DNA of 64,000 bases, from NCBI GenBank assembly GCA_030141605.1, contig JAQGDQ010000396.1, positions 62,001 through 126,000 on the forward strand, written 5' to 3'. This stretch comes from Tubiluchus corallicola. Taxonomy: Eukaryota > Priapulida > Priapulimorpha > Priapulimorphida > Tubiluchidae. Below are positions 38,160-49,140 of the stretch, piece by piece. The stretch's first letter is position 1, and every line of letters starts with the position of its first letter. Below the pieces are notes generated by a model. The model saw nothing but the letters and a program-made list of their open reading frames with translations. It ran no database searches and was not told where the DNA came from. Position numbers and translations under genes: made by a program.

Positions 38160-39444
38160 ATGTCAACGCGAAACTGCAAAAAACTGTTTAAAAAATTTTT
38201 AACAAACGTTTACAGCACGTTACGCGAGTTATACCATTTTCATGATGCAATTGTCACCGTGTGCACGCTTTTGCTACTACCGCACCGTTGTAACCAGATG
38301 ACTTACTGTCCCTTCTTTACGACCTGCAGGCATCGCCACGAATACAGCAAAGTGAAGAGTATAAAATATTTAGGTGGCTGGATACATGAAAAGAACAATT
38401 ATAGTACCATGTTACTTGAAAGAAAAAATAAAAATGAAATTTATGGTAAGGGAAATTAATAATTTTGGTAATCAAGCTAAAGTGGGTACTATTGCTATTT
38501 AATGTAAATTAAAAATGTTTGAAACAACGATAATACCAGCTTTACTATCAAATAGTGAAACGTGGACCAATATCAATGTTAGCGAATTGAAACTATTAGA
38601 GCACATTCAGTATAAAGCACTAAGCAAACTATTAAAATTAAAAAAGAAACACCATATTGGGGAATACTAGCCGAAACTGTCGAATGTATGGTCAACGAAA
38701 TTGAGGGTTTTATCCAAAAAATTAATGTTTTTAGAGAATTTGTCAAAATCAGATGATGACAGGATAGCAAAGCAAATAATACTAGAAAAAAGAGAAAGCG
38801 AATACTCTAAATGTTGGTATGCAGAAATCATTAAGAATTATCATATAGAACACGTAGCAGAAGCTTTGTTACAAATAACTAAATCTCAAAGGAAAAAGAA
38901 GGATAAACTTATACTAATCGATGATATAGAAGAGGAATTTGAGCAGAAAAAAGTCAATGTCAAAACTAAGATTTTTGAAAGTTTTTTTTCAGAAAAAGTC
39001 CAACGTATTAACTGGTCATGAAGCTCAAGCATAAGATTTAATGCGCATTAGACTAAACACGATAGACGTTAAAAGAAATTACTTGAGTAGTAACAAAAGT
39101 AACCTCAATTGCCCTATATGTTCAAGAAAAAAGACTCTACAGAACATGGTTTGGATTGTGAGTGGCTAAAGCACTTAAAGATAATGCAAGTGGATGCCAA
39201 CGACATGTCAAGACTGACTGCGCAAACCTTGCAACAGGTGTATCAAACTATCGAAGGGTTACTCAACTACAGAAAAGAAATTCAAATTATAACAAGTGTC
39301 AAATATTATGAAGTGATCAGTTGCAAAAGTGATTCAGTGTATTGTATCTTGCACTTAAATTATTTGAGTGCCTGCTATTTAGTAGAGGGGGTACTGCGGA
39401 AGTACAGAAGTGGTTCAGACACTGCGGTCAGGAATTCTTTATAG
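38160..39444 (+). mobile_element. Frame-shifted non-LTR reverse transcriptase remnant
   Basis: Translated pieces in different frames keep the order of the C-terminal half of a LINE ORF2: IKYLGGWIHEKNN (near 38361), IIPALLSNSETWTNI (near 38530), ISELKLLEHIQYKAL-type sequence, then KCWYAEIIKNY (near 38810). Near 39100-39150 is a zinc-knuckle-like CPIC...TEH...C segment split by a frameshift, followed by QVYQTIEGLLNYRKE. The family differs from the CR1/L2-like copies elsewhere in the window. It is inactive because of stops and frameshifts. Confidence 0.75.
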
Positions 39445-42400
39445 TGAACTTTGGGAACCAAATGAAGTGCCGGTGCACTCATTTTCGAGCATATCCTATC
39501 ATCTATTCAACAGACAACTAATACTAAACTGATCGTAGGTCAACCCCCATGGTCAAGAACAAATTTTAACGCAAATACAATGATATAATTTTATGCTTAT
39601 ATTGTATAATTATGGAAATGGGCATTAATGCATAATAATAATAATAATAACAAAGGCGATGAAGATTAATGAAGATGACAACTATGACAGTGCTCTGTGT
39701 TATTCGAATCAAATTGTGTGTCTGGCCCAGAAAAGGTTCAATTAAGAACAATAGGCAAATGCACAATTGATTCCGCTAGCTACAAGTTAACTGTCCAAAC
39801 TTAATTCAGGGTGTTAACAACTAAACAGTGCAATCATCCTTTCAAAACTATGTACTTGGCTTCTGTCAGTCCAGTTTTTTGCTCTCAAATAGTTATGTCA
39901 GCCATACCATTATATACAGTCATGGTCAGGTAAGCAGGTACATTCATAGAAACTGTGTATTCCTCACAAAGCAATTATTAATCAAAGATTAAAATTTACT
40001 AAAGTTGGTATGACAATCACCATAGCAGGCAGACTATTCGACTCATTCATTACGTCTCACAGAAACCAAATACTCATGAAAACCTGTAACGAGATCGTTC
40101 GTTAAAAAAATTTAAAATATGCCCTCTAGCTGTGAATCAATAGCCGGATTTAAAAAATCCATGGAACACTTTTTGTCTCTGGTTAAAACCTTGCAAATCT
40201 CGACAAGATCTTCTCCACGATATGTCGAATTTTAGTTTCCCTTCAAGACGATAATCATGTCATAAGTGCACACTTACACTTAATTTACACACAATACATA
40301 ACAAATTAAAAACAACAAAGTTTGTTTGATTAAGAAGAAATATGGAACAATATATTTATTTAAAATTTGATTTTACAAATTTAAGGATGTGTATATGCTA
40401 AATATTAATTAGATCATAGGTCATAGTAGATGCCTAAATGCATAAACAGACACAACTTAAAATGGAAAATTTATATTAAAAATCAACATGAATAAAAAAG
40501 CTGCCAAAGATATCATAATGACAAAAAAACTTACGCAACTCACAAAAACTACACTTCAGTACAATTAGCCAGTAGCTAGGAAAAGAAATTTCAAATAAGA
40601 TTAACTTCTATAACATAAAATATTAAGCTCTAAACAACATAGTAACTCAGTAAACAAAAATAAATGAATGCACGGAGATTTGTAAAGTTTGAAGGTTTTG
40701 AGAAAGCCATCTCAACGGGAGCAATTAAATATCATTTAAGCAACATGAGGGAATGGAAGAAATAAAAATTTCGGGTACACAATTTAGTAACTTTACTACA
40801 TCTACACACGTGCTAAATTTAAAGTGTGCTAAAACTTTAAAGGGTACAATATTAAGTATAAATGCATAAAAATTGAAATACATCACACCATCATTACAAT
40901 TGATATTATATTAGTTATAAACATTATACAAAATCCAACATGATGTGCCAGTCCAAGAAATGGTTCAAGCTATTTAGAAATGTTTGTATATTCAGTAACT
41001 TTGACAACCATCCCTGTAATTTTGGCAAGCGCTAAGAAAAACTGATGAATCTTTCATGCATCTCTCATGTCATAGTTATCTTAAGTAAACTAGTTAAAAT
41101 GGATTAGCTAACACATCACTATGAACTACCACATCACAAGAATACAGTTTCATTATCAGCCATTTTACAAGACGTGTTGATTTATCAGTTACAGAGTCAT
41201 AAATTTTCAAGTGTTAGTTTAAACGGACACAGTAATTCATGATTACAATTTTGTGCATGAATCTATATATGATTAAGAGGCAAAAATCCCAAATTTTATA
41301 CAGAAACATAAAACTGCTGCTATTTTTACATAAAACAAACTAAGCGCATTTACGTAAACTTTGCTTCCACTCAATCCCGTTCATTACATTAATGTGCTCC
41401 ACTTTTTGGGCAAACAAAATAAACATGAAAGGAATTAGTGGTGAACGTGGATAAAATGTGCTAAGCAAACTTAACTAACAGCTGTTTACTAGCCATAAAC
41501 ATGCAGTCATATTTTCTTACCAGCATGTGCAAAACTGGCACAGTCAGCCAAAGAGTAACATGAGCTGTCATGGATTATGTTAATCTGATTCGCTGTACAT
41601 TTCTAGTAGTGATTTAATCAGCCTATTCCAAATAGTGGAACTTGCTTAGTACACCATTAAACACTCACAAATCACATGCATAGTAAATTTATATCAGTAC
41701 TGCATGAACGAGTAGAACTAGCTACAAAAATAGAATTAAAAAATAATGTACATGCAAAATTTTTATAACTTTTCAAGTTTAGTTGTTAAAACTGAGCAGC
41801 TAATAGTGTGCCCATACAGTTGCAAACTTGCAAAATAAAGCAGTGTAAACTGATAAGGGAACTTGTTCAACATTGAGGAAACATTAAAGTGAATATATAA
41901 ATTTTTACTATATACCTATTGAAATAATTTTCAACTGGAAGACAACAAATTTGAATGAGTGAGCAGAATAAAAATGTTAGCTTCATAAATCAGACGCATT
42001 CATAAAATCTCACCACTATCCTACTATAGATTTGACCAGGAAGAGGTTTGCACTTTATTTAATGCAAGTAATTAAACTCAATTAAAATAAAAAGTGCTAG
42101 AGAAACTCAAACTATTTGGCAATACACAATGAATGAATAACTTCTGCACCTCCACAACCAAGCAGCAAGACAATTTTTGTTGACATAAAAAACCTAATCT
42201 AGCAATTGCATGAAAAGCACAGTACTTTCGCAGATGCAAAAAATAATGACTAAATTAAAAGCATTATAATACAGTGTCAGTCTACTAAAATTAAATTACA
42301 TCGACCTATTTTTCAGACAAGCATCATTGCCAACAGTTCATTTAGGCCTAGGTAGTATTCTTTGGAATAACTTAAGAGGAAAACAAAAAGTTGCACAGTA

Positions 42401-42492
42401 CGATAATAATCAACACCATAAAATTTTAGGCTTCATGTTAAATATGGGATTAAAGCAAACACTGAGCTCGCATTTCTTTCGCTGGTTTCATT
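39445..42492. other. AT-rich non-coding region downstream of the tetraspanin
   Basis: About 3 kb with almost no open frames. On the minus strand this follows the tetraspanin stop, so part is probably its 3' UTR. Minus-strand AATAAA signals occur, for example TTTATT at 40355-40360. The 3' UTR length cannot be fixed. No repeats or RNA genes were recognised apart from an (AAT)n run near 39635. Confidence 0.5.
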
Positions 42493-43266
42493 TTAACTGT
42501 AGCCATATAACTGCCACTCCTTGAGCTGGAAATACAAACAGCATGAAAATAAAATACCAAACAGCTGCAAGGCGCAAAAACCAAGACCGATAGCTCCCAA
42601 AATTACCAGATTTTTTTCAACTTCGTCTTCCAATGCTGAAATGCATCCATTCCACCATATGTTTGAAGGATGGTCCATGCGACCACAAGTCTCCAAAATT
42701 GTTATGCAGCACGTGTCTGGAACTTTATTTGGAATGTCTGGATTTTCAATGATCCAACGACTCTGTTGCCAATCTGTGTATATGCCAGCACCGCAGCACT
42801 TCCATTCCTTCTGTAAACTATCAATTGAGCTAGTAATGCCCGCATCGTACTGGTAATTTGTTGTAAATGTTTCACGTAAGCTCGTTGTTAGCTCATTATT
42901 GAGCTTGTCGTTGTAAATGTAGGCAACAACACCAGCAGCCAACTCCATCAAAAAAATCAGTAAGAGGAAAATAGCGTAGAACATGATACATTCTTTATTC
43001 TCCCGAAACATTCCAATGCAACCGATGACAGTGAGTACGACAACCAATCCACCAGCAACTACCAATAAATAAGCTGTAACAGCAAAGGCGCCACTACTCA
43101 ATAGATTAATATAGTGCTCGTTAACCACAAGGCTCCATATACCAATACCAAGTACAGTCAAACCCGCGAGCAAAAAGAAAAATAGGAAAATGAATAGCAT
43201 GTACTTCAGAAAGTTGATGCTGCAACAGCCGCCTGAATCTTTTGTTTTTATTTCTCGCTTTCCCAT
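42493..43266 (-). CDS. Tetraspanin, CD151/TSPAN11-like, single exon
   Basis: 257-aa four-pass membrane protein that should organise integrins and other partners in plasma-membrane microdomains. Hydrophobic segments lie at about residues 21-43, 62-84, 94-117 and 219-246. The large extracellular loop has the signature CCG (157-159), the PDTCC motif (184-187) and further Cys at 194 and 208, making the six-Cys pattern. CGRMDHPSNI followed by a short gap and GCI is closest to the CD151/TSPAN11 group as I remember it. Cys pairs at 14-15 and 242-243 are likely palmitoylation sites. The whole coding region is uninterrupted, unlike HRD1, SART1, L3HYPDH and GNMT in this window. The loop is short enough that a paralogue within the CD9/CD151 branch cannot be excluded. 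Confidence 0.95.
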   Translation of the reverse strand: MGKREIKTKDSGGCCSINFLKYMLFIFLFFFLLAGLTVLGIGIWSLVVNEHYINLLSSGAFAVTAYLLVVAGGLVVVLTVIGCIGMFRENKECIMFYAIFLLLIFLMELAAGVVAYIYNDKLNNELTTSLRETFTTNYQYDAGITSSIDSLQKEWKCCGAGIYTDWQQSRWIIENPDIPNKVPDTCCITILETCGRMDHPSNIWWNGCISALEDEVEKNLVILGAIGLGFCALQLFGILFSCCLYFQLKEWQLYGYS

Positions 43267-44012
43267 TATGTTTAGACCTACGCAGGCGTAAATTATCTCT
43301 CTAAATTGGAAATAGCGTTATATTAGTTTTGCATAATAAACGCAAACAAACAACAATAGTCTCCAGAGTCCAAATTCAGCAGCGGCGTAATCACAGTTAA
43401 CTTATAGCAAGTACAACAAAAAACCGAACACCACCAATTCGTTACAAAACGCAGACTGACAGAAACACCCAACTGACCCAATTCAGCAACATGGGAAATC
43501 AAAACAACTCCTATCTCAGTCAAAGCGTATGAAAATGAAGGACTGTTGAAAGCATACATAAGTCGGAGAACCATAGATAACCATTGTTCACTATTAACTA
43601 GGATTGTCTTGATAATGGTGTCATGTTGTGCACGCCTGAGCAGGACAATGGACCTAGCACCATGGCAACCTATTGTTTGGAACTGCATATAATCGCTTTT
43701 CTATAAATGTACAATAAATTAATCCATTATTAATAAATTAATAATTTAAACTTTATTTAATGTGTACATCATATACAAAAGAGCTTTTTGTTACGTATTT
43801 CATTATTGCGATTAGCAGCTACGCTGGCGGCTCAAATGGCGGATGATTAAAAACTTTTGAGCCGCACATTGACAGTAATAATAATATTCTTAAATACACC
43901 AATAGTGTTGGCATACACGCAATTTTGATAAGCCAAAATCACTTTTACATTTTTATTAAAAGAAGAATATCTCAAATAAAAACAATTATTAGTTTAAAAA
44001 CTAAAACATTTC
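43267..44012. other. Upstream region of the tetraspanin gene
   Basis: Should contain the tetraspanin 5' UTR and promoter on the minus strand. A 121-codon minus-strand frame (43323-43688) has no recognisable motif. No regulatory element could be assigned. Confidence 0.45.
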
Positions 44013-44285
44013 ATGAAAACGAAAAACAGTTGTAGCAATAAGCTTGTATCATGTACTTGCAAGTTTCTTGTAAGTAAAATTTTATGCTTGTATGCTTGGA
44101 AAGTAGATTACTGCATAGAAAAAAGACTTTGTAAACGTAGTAAAGATATTGAAACTGCAGAACACATAATATTAAGTTGTGAATTTTACACACAAATGAG
44201 AAACAAGGTCCCTTGGCAAAGAGTAACTGATGAACAATGCTTGAGGTGGCTGCTATTTGGAGAGGGAAAAATTTATGCAGTCTGA
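44013..44285 (+). mobile_element. Possible C-terminal fragment of a non-LTR retrotransposon
   Basis: A 90-codon frame contains the pattern RSKDIETAEHIILSCEFYTQ, like the ETAEH-x-LL-x-C zinc-knuckle region after the RT of several LINE families. The flanks, including 44326-44520, are not recognisable. It may be the tail of a degraded copy. Confidence 0.4.
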
Positions 44286-44945
44286 CTACTGAAGGACATA
44301 ATGCTCAAAAGAAGAAGCATAGTGAATGTATAACTTTACAGCTGAAAAGAAAAAGAGTAATATATATTTAGCTGTGCAAAACGGCGGTATAACATTTATA
44401 AACCCAAATTTGTTTTGTGTTGTTGTAGCATTAGAGCAAGCATATGTGTGCGCCTTAGCGTTTTTGAGTAGAAATCAGCCTAGTATAGTACAATATGCAT
44501 TGGTACTCGCCCTGATATAAAAGGGATTTAGGCACCAGACGGATGGATGGAACTCTGATGTTTCGTTTGTTATTTTTTGTTCACTGACAATAAAAAGGAG
44601 GAGTAATGTTGTAAATGCATCTCCGTTTGTTCAACTTGATTTTATAACCAACTTACACTTTTATTACACACGAAAGTCAGGCCTGATATTTTTTCAATCT
44701 ATATTTCCTGACAAAAACATATTAAAGAGGAATGTTTTTTTAGAAAAAATATTTCTCCAGAAATAGAATACTACATGAGCCAGGTATTTGCAAACTTTCT
44801 TTATGATCAACTTTCTTAACTTCTTTTGTAAATAAGCCTATTAATTTTCGTGGGATATGAATATAACAGTTTTTATTTTAACTACTAATTATTGTTAGTG
44901 CCTTATGCACTTATGCTTGCTTTAAATAATTTTCAAAGATATAAC

Positions 44946-45191
44946 AGCTGCTGTAAATCGCCAAGACACAGATGTAGGCTTTGCAGTCTTTGCTTAATGT
45001 ACAAATATTAACTTGTAACAAAAGTTAAAAAAATGTGTTATAATTAGCATTTTATTATAATTACCTGACGCTGCCATAAATCGCCAAAGACAGATGTAGG
45101 CTTTACAGTCTTTATTTAGTGTACAAATATTTAATTTGTAACAAAAGTTACAAAACTGTGTTATAATTAGCATTTTTATTTAATTACCTGG
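44946..45191. repeat. Imperfect tandem duplication, unit about 123 bp
   Basis: The stretch from about 44946 (TAAATCGCCAAGACACAGATG) is repeated from about 45069 (ATAAATCGCCAAAGACAGATG) and continues with the same order of motifs, ending in AATTACCTG both times. A handful of substitutions and small indels separate the copies. No function seen. Confidence 0.85.
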
Positions 45192-46827
45192 CTGCAACCT
45201 CAGGAAATTTAAGAAAAGATATCTATATTTGTGTTTTTGCAAGTCACTGCTGAGCAATTTATGAGTGCCTGTCGACCGGCCTGGCTTTGGTGGTCTCATC
45301 AATTCATCTGCTATAGTACACATGGGTGCGCGAACAGCTTGTGCTATAGCGTACCTGACAACAACAGACCATACTGCTGTGCCGCTAGGGCGACACTAAC
45401 TGCGCGAACTGCTGCACAGTAAGTTCTAATACTTTCTGTGGTCCATATTCTTTGATCTCATTTGTCTCTGATAGCATTGCTGATAGTGGTAAATAGCAGT
45501 GAGCATTTACTGCTACAGCTTCTGACTTGCACGCACCAAAGATAGACAATCACTTAGATTTAAGTTTAAGACAAATTAGACATTACAGACTTTCAGAGAA
45601 ACCATAAAAATATCGGCTATAGAGTTAAACAACAACAACAATGACAGTGACAGCGGGAATGGGAACAACAATGAATTGTGCTCTTTCACTTCAAGCCTAA
45701 CCATGTGCACTTACTGTGAATACTGAGGAGATGCTTCTCTTCACCAACAGTGGCGAGCAAACAGACATCAATAAACAATAAAAAGTGTCTGTTTGCGAGA
45801 TCAACAATACGATCAACTTGTTTTACGAATCACATCAAAATTTATAATCTTTTACATCAATTTGCCTTTACTGTTCACTCGTGTTTAATTATATTTTTAG
45901 TTTCAACAGCCTGTTAGCACGCATCCTTGCCTATAGTAATTAATCTATACTCCATTCTCTTATATCTTGCACAGATAGGCACAGCTTGTTGATACACACT
46001 ACTTTACATTCAAAAAGATGTTCAGTGGTATCCTCTAGCTGTTACTTGACATAAAGAACATTTCAGACTCCACTTTATACAGATTTTTAAAATTTGCTTT
46101 AACATCTATCATATTAAGTCTAATAGCCATGAATTTCATTCTTTACATACTTTTTTCAACTAGACTTGGTTATTACATTTTTACATCCATTACACTGTAT
46201 TTATATCAATATGATATTTTTTCTTGATGTGTTTGATTTCTGGAGTTTTGCCTTTCTTTCATCGTTTGAGTTCACTATCAGATGATAATACATTACCCTG
46301 CAAGTCAGTTGGGGGTGAGCATTGAACCGTTTAATTAATTAGTATTTTTGCTGTTTGCGACTGCATGCTTTTTATTTATGATTCGAAAATTTTTACAACT
46401 GAATTCGAATTGAATTCGGATTCGAAGTCTTGAAGCTTGATTTGTTTAGAGTTCATAAGCTAAAAATTCGATTCAAATTTGGTTTCTGATAAAGAACGTT
46501 CACCCCTATTGATCAGCCTTTTGATACTTCTTATTCATGCTAAAGAGTTAGCAGATAGGCTGCATTCACGGCCAAAATTCTGCAGATGATATGAAGATGC
46601 AAGTACATTAAATTAAGTTAGTCTACGATTGTACATCATTGAGACATATCAGTCGAAGATACATGGTCCAGAGAGTGACAAATGCCTTTAACGTTGGCAA
46701 AATTCCATGTAAAAGTTGGGAACAACCAAGACGTAGTTCATTTTTGACAGGTCAAATAGAGAGGTAGTTATAAAACAAACAAAGTGCTAAAAGGATCTTG
46801 GGTTATAAGCTTATAACAAGTTGTCAT
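45192..46827. other. Intergenic region, no gene recognised
   Basis: A CG-richer patch at about 45250-45420 contains a 63-codon frame without motifs. Near 46380-46490 are short degenerate ATTCGAA-type repeats. The rest is AT-rich. Confidence 0.4.
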
Positions 46828-47625
46828 TCAATCAACATATCAATCAATCATTCAATCAATATGAGGCATAGACATGAGGAGGGTGACATCTTTGAAGCAT
46901 GGAAATTTTTGCATGGATGTTATTGAATCTTCTATTCCTGCATTGTTGTTGGAGTGCAACAAGCCTGGTGCCATCAACTTACTACACGAGACCGTAGTTT
47001 CAAGTTAGTCAAAAAGCAGCTGCACTAAATCACAGAGAATATTTTTTGGAAATTGTGTGGCAAATCTCTGGAACGTATTACCAAAAGTGGTTTGATTTAA
47101 AGCACAAGTGATTTCAGAAATCGATTTAATGGGCAACCCGGTGTATGTCCAAGGGATATAAAGTCACCATGGGCAGCCTGGTGTTCATCGAATCGTTTTT
47201 TAGCCTTTGCATACCATAACATCCACAACTTGGTTTCTGACACTGTTCCTGTTATCATTGTGCTTTCTCGAGTTTGCTTTGGTAGTTGTTACTGATTACT
47301 AGTTATCTTCCACCAGTCGTTGTTCTCTTCCATAGGCTACTGCCTCTTAACAGTGCTTAATAATTCACATAAATAAAAAAATTTACTTGTACATTGACAA
47401 CGTTCCCGTAAAAAGCTCATGGCTGTCTGCTAAGGTGTTCCTGGGGTCTTTCTTGCCGCTCCAAAATGTTTACATAGGTCTTCAAAAATGTTTTTGGTGT
47501 GATGAAACAGCCTAAAGTCCCTCCAGGGATTAGCACTATGGTTATAGAGAGATAGTAAATGTGTAGCGTGCATTATGTAGTTAACTATTGTCAATAAACG
47601 ATCAATCATCAATCGATCTATACCA
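46828..47625 (+). mobile_element. LINE ORF2 C-terminal remnant with repeat tail
   Basis: After a (CAATCAAT)-like run (46828-46860), which may be the tail of another copy, the plus strand reads RHRHE-GDIFEAWKFLHG, then TTRDRSFKLVKKQLH and FFGNCVANLWNVLPK. This matches the region after the RT domain in CR1/L2-like LINEs. Frames are broken by stops. A second ATCAATC-type run near 47596-47625 may be its 3' tail. Confidence 0.6.
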
Positions 47626-47639
47626 GTGCCAAATTTTTT

Positions 47640-48376
47640 CAATTACTCTATGCTAGTGGCCATTGAAATGACTATATTTTGTTAATGCGTCACGTTAAAT
47701 ACGATGATTGCCGACTAAGAGTTCCGTGCTTGCGTTTTTCATGTTTTCACTTTTTAGTGTTTTCTACGTAAGAGTAAGATGGTTAGGATACCGTGCTCGA
47801 TATTTTCGTGCACGTGTTCACCATGTACTGCAGTGTTCCATACCACTTGTCGTGTACCGTGTCACCTTGCACCAGTAGTCTAGTACCACATTTCCATAAG
47901 CCATCCTGTGGCACATGGCACATCCTCGCTACAGCCTACACTGCTACAGTTCAAGGCGAGGTGGTATCCAGCGTTGTGGCAGTAAAAGAGAATGTCAACA
48001 AGCGCAAACGTTTCACGTAGTGTTTTTAGGCATTAGTTAAAATATTTCATTTGGATTGCCAAGATTTATCATTTACCAAATTAAATTTATTACTTAGTAT
48101 TGCTATTATATGTTACGGTGATTAATATTAGTTATTACTATTATTATTAGTCCTCTCCGTGCGTGTTTGGTAGCCCCTTCAATTGCTATGCAATAGATGT
48201 CGCTAGTATCGCAGGGTGGTAGTCGATTTTTTGTTGCTGTTGGAGATTTTGTGAAATTGCAGTATAATTTCACTGAAGGAGTATTTCCGTTACCGCTACC
48301 TACGTTGAAGGATAGAGGTTAAGCTGATAAATGGCCTATAAATATAAACCTCTCCAATATTCTTTGGTTTCTACGT
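47640..48376. other. Intergenic region, no gene recognised
   Basis: Mixed composition, with a 75-codon plus frame at 47793-48020 lacking any family signature. It ends at the boundary of the next LINE copy. Confidence 0.4.
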
Positions 48377-49140
48377 TTATTCTAAAAGAAACAGTGCCCC
48401 CCCCCACGATCTTGGACTATGTCGCAAAAAATTCTTGCTGCCATTGAGGCAGTCTAGGATTGACAAACTTTTCTGGTTGTGCTGCAAATATCGATCTAAT
48501 TGGGACTTAAAAAGAGAAGGATTAGTACCATTGCTTACATTTTCGGGTAGCTTATTCCATTCGTCAACCATCAGAGGTATTTCTCGTTTTCTGTTCCATC
48601 TATTGAAAGCTGCTCTCTTCTTGATTTTGTAAGGATGCCCTCTAGTACCACGATATGTGTGAGATGGAAACACTTTGCTAGCATCAATGTGATCAAAACC
48701 TTTTAAGTTGCCAAAGGCTTCGATCAAATCCTGCCTCTTATGCCTATATTTTAAAGTAGTTAGCCCTAGCCTCTTGATGCTCGTAGAGTATGGTAGTCCC
48801 GAAACTGCTTGTACAAGCCTAGTAGCTCTACGTGAAACTGATTCAACTTTTCTTATCATATCTTGCCTGGCTGGATTCCAAACAAAATTGTCTAACCATT
48901 GACTTGTACAATTTGGATCATCATGGGCCCATCTAAATTAGCAAAGTTTTGCTTAATAAGTGTAAATCTACTTTGAGCTATATTAACAGCATGATGAATG
49001 TGGCTTTGAAATTTAAGCATGTTATCAAAATGATGCCTAAGTCTTTTTGCTTGATGACATTTGTAATTTCTACATGGCTAAGTCCTTGTACCATTGCGGA
49101 TTTGCGTTCTGCAATATCTTCGTCTTCCAATAGTTAATAG
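48377..49140 (-). mobile_element. CR1/L2-like LINE fragment, RT thumb and C-terminus
   Basis: Read on the minus strand from 49140, pieces of RT appear: VQGLSHVEITNVIKQKDLGI, then a run with stops containing NFANLDGPMM-like sequence. The 160-codon frame 48859-48377 follows, with MIRKVESVSRRATRLVQ, IKRLGLTTLKYRHKRQDLIE, FNRWNRKREIPLMVDEWNKL and the SLFKSQLDRYL ending. The 5' part is missing and upstream frames are broken. A run of C near 48400 adds a likely frameshift at the end. Confidence 0.8.

Noticed and set aside
43323-43688. 121-codon frame upstream of the tetraspanin, same strand
   Set aside because: No signature, not in frame with the tetraspanin, and likely promoter/5' UTR.
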